Source: Oscillospiraceae bacterium (lineage in GTDB: Bacteria; Bacillota; Clostridia; Oscillospirales; Ruminococcaceae). Taken from it: 15,449 nt of DNA. The translations under genes and the position numbers were made by a program. The first letter of the stretch is position 1; every line of letters starts with the position of its first letter. Positions 14,535-15,449 of the stretch are shown here, piece after piece. The notes under the pieces were generated by a model. It ran no database searches. It was not told where the DNA came from and was given only the letters and a program-made list of their open reading frames with translations. Location: positions 1 to 15,449 of the forward strand of contig DOQG01000061.1 of NCBI GenBank assembly GCA_003512525.1, given 5' to 3'.

Positions 14535-15350
14535 ATGGCAAAAAAGAGGAATAAGAATAAAAACCGTATAGAGGCAAAAAGCGAGAGCAAGGTTCTGCAC
14601 GGACTGGCAGGTTCTATAGAGGAAGCGCTTTCCGAGGATGTGAGCGAAATTGCACAGGACGAGGTTATCGTTGTAGATGTGCCGGAGCGTAAGCATAAGG
14701 GAGTTGCAAAGAAAGCGGCTTTCTTTGTTGTAGGACTGCTGATAATAGCGTTTTCTGTCGTTGGCGTTGTCAACACCGTGATAGCGGCAAGCGGTGCGAT
14801 AAACCGAATAGCAAATCAGACCGACCTCAAGGAAGAGTTTGCGCTCTATCTCTATCCTATAGTAGCGACCGACCCACCCAGCTTTGAGGACGCGTCAACG
14901 CTTACACAGTCTACCATAATCAAGGCGGCTGTATCGAGAATACTGCTCACCGGCGATACTTCAAACTATGAGACTGACACGGGTGTAATGTATATCCCCG
15001 AATTTGACGTTGAAACAGCGGCAAAAAATATCTTCGGCAACAGTATAGAGGTTACACATCAGACGGTAGGTCATGTTCAGGATCTGGCAACGTATAATTC
15101 CGAGAAGAAGGTTTATATTGTAGCCGATACAAACCGTGTGCCGAACTACTATCCGCAGGTTTCAAAGATAGAAAATGTCGGTGAAACATACACGCTGACG
15201 GTTGACTATTATCCGCCTACGGTATCGATCCCCGGACTTGTGACCGAGCACGTTTCCAGTAAGTCTATGACATATGTTATCACGAAGAGCGGAGATAAGA
15301 AGACAATTACTTCTATCGCACTTGATAAGGTAACAAGGGAAGATGGTTAA
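14535..15350 (+). CDS. Unknown single-pass membrane protein
   Basis: I do not recognise this 271-residue protein. A lysine-rich N-terminus (MAKKRNKNKNR) and an acidic stretch (about 28-48) precede a second basic patch (ERKHKGVAKK). One hydrophobic helix follows (about 61-83). The rest (84-271) contains mixed beta-type sequence with many tyrosines and no cysteine, and by the positive-inside rule should face outside. The layout would suit an envelope-associated or glycan-linked accessory protein, but no family motif supports a function. Its AGGAGG overlaps the proA stop codon, 11 bases before the ATG, so translation is probably coupled to proA and it belongs to the same operon. Confidence 0.85.
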   Translation: MAKKRNKNKNRIEAKSESKVLHGLAGSIEEALSEDVSEIAQDEVIVVDVPERKHKGVAKKAAFFVVGLLIIAFSVVGVVNTVIAASGAINRIANQTDLKEEFALYLYPIVATDPPSFEDASTLTQSTIIKAAVSRILLTGDTSNYETDTGVMYIPEFDVETAAKNIFGNSIEVTHQTVGHVQDLATYNSEKKVYIVADTNRVPNYYPQVSKIENVGETYTLTVDYYPPTVSIPGLVTEHVSSKSMTYVITKSGDKKTITSIALDKVTREDG

Positions 15351-15369
15351 GCAAGATATCGGTTTGCTT
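15349..15369 (+). terminator. Weak hairpin at the stop codon of the last gene
   Basis: AAGCAA (15349-15354) can pair with TTGCTT (15364-15369) around a nine-base loop, followed by a short TTA stretch. The stem has only six pairs, so this is a weak terminator candidate. The remaining bases to 15428 show nothing else I can name. Confidence 0.3.
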
Positions 15370-15428
15370 TTATCCGGAAGTTTTTGAACTACGGTAATCA
15401 TCGCTTAAAATGGTTTCCGTGTCGATAA

Positions 15429-15449
15429 GGTGTTAATAATTTCGTGAGT
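15429..15449 (-). repeat. Right copy of 21-bp inverted repeat at window edges
   Basis: The final 21 bases (GGTGTTAATAATTTCGTGAGT reading is split here as GGTGTTAATA then ATTTCGTGAGT) are the exact reverse complement of 6-26. The preceding base (15428) already breaks the match. See the left copy. Confidence 0.75.

Noticed and set aside
6..15449. Composite transposon or integrative element bounded by the terminal inverted repeats
   Set aside because: No transposase, integrase or cargo gene was found, and the content is housekeeping. The repeats are better explained as a dispersed word or assembly junction.

Overview
The window looks like chromosomal DNA from a low-to-mid GC Gram-positive bacterium of the class Clostridia, perhaps an Oscillospiraceae or Lachnospiraceae gut commensal. 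The reasons are a SAM-I (S-box) riboswitch with its own terminator in front of metK, strong AAAGGA/GGAGG ribosome binding sites, near-consensus sigma-A promoters, an ABC/FtsX pair with a very long extracytoplasmic coiled coil, and a single-chain proB without a PUA domain. The family assignment is inference. No rRNA, tRNA, CRISPR array, transposase or phage gene was seen.

Layout. (1) 1-2176, minus strand: a consensus promoter, a SAM-I riboswitch with terminator, metK (S-adenosylmethionine synthetase), a hairpin, then a small GNAT acetyltransferase whose stop codon lies in a long hairpin. (2) 2259-9797, plus strand: a promoter divergent from metK drives an apparent three-gene operon. It encodes an ABC ATPase, a 1200-residue FtsX/MacB-type permease with a roughly 370-residue antiparallel coiled-coil insertion, and a 1012-residue membrane-anchored, extremely acidic protein built on seven 52-residue tandem repeats with an unrecognised C-terminal domain. 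A 17-bp hairpin follows. (3) 9896-15350, plus strand: a second promoter drives five tightly packed genes: a polytopic sugar-1-phosphate transferase that starts on TTG, pyrB with a fused PyrI-like zinc module, proB, proA, and an unknown single-pass membrane protein. (4) The outer edges carry one 21-bp sequence in inverted orientation.

How the genes fit together. metK is under feedback control by its product SAM. The ABC ATPase and permease form one transporter or mechanotransmission complex at the envelope; the third gene probably gives a cytoplasmic partner tethered to the same membrane, but this rests only on co-orientation and spacing. The third block mixes envelope glycan initiation (sugar transferase), the first committed pyrimidine step (PyrB) and the first two steps of proline synthesis from glutamate (ProB, ProA); overlaps and gaps of 10-20 bases argue for co-transcription and translational coupling.

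The most unusual items are the acidic repeat protein and its place in the ABC operon, the potentially wall-spanning FtsX coiled coil whose two arms have different chemistry, the PyrB carrying only the zinc half of PyrI, and the riboswitch whose P2 arm seems to hold an extra hairpin where the kink-turn is expected.
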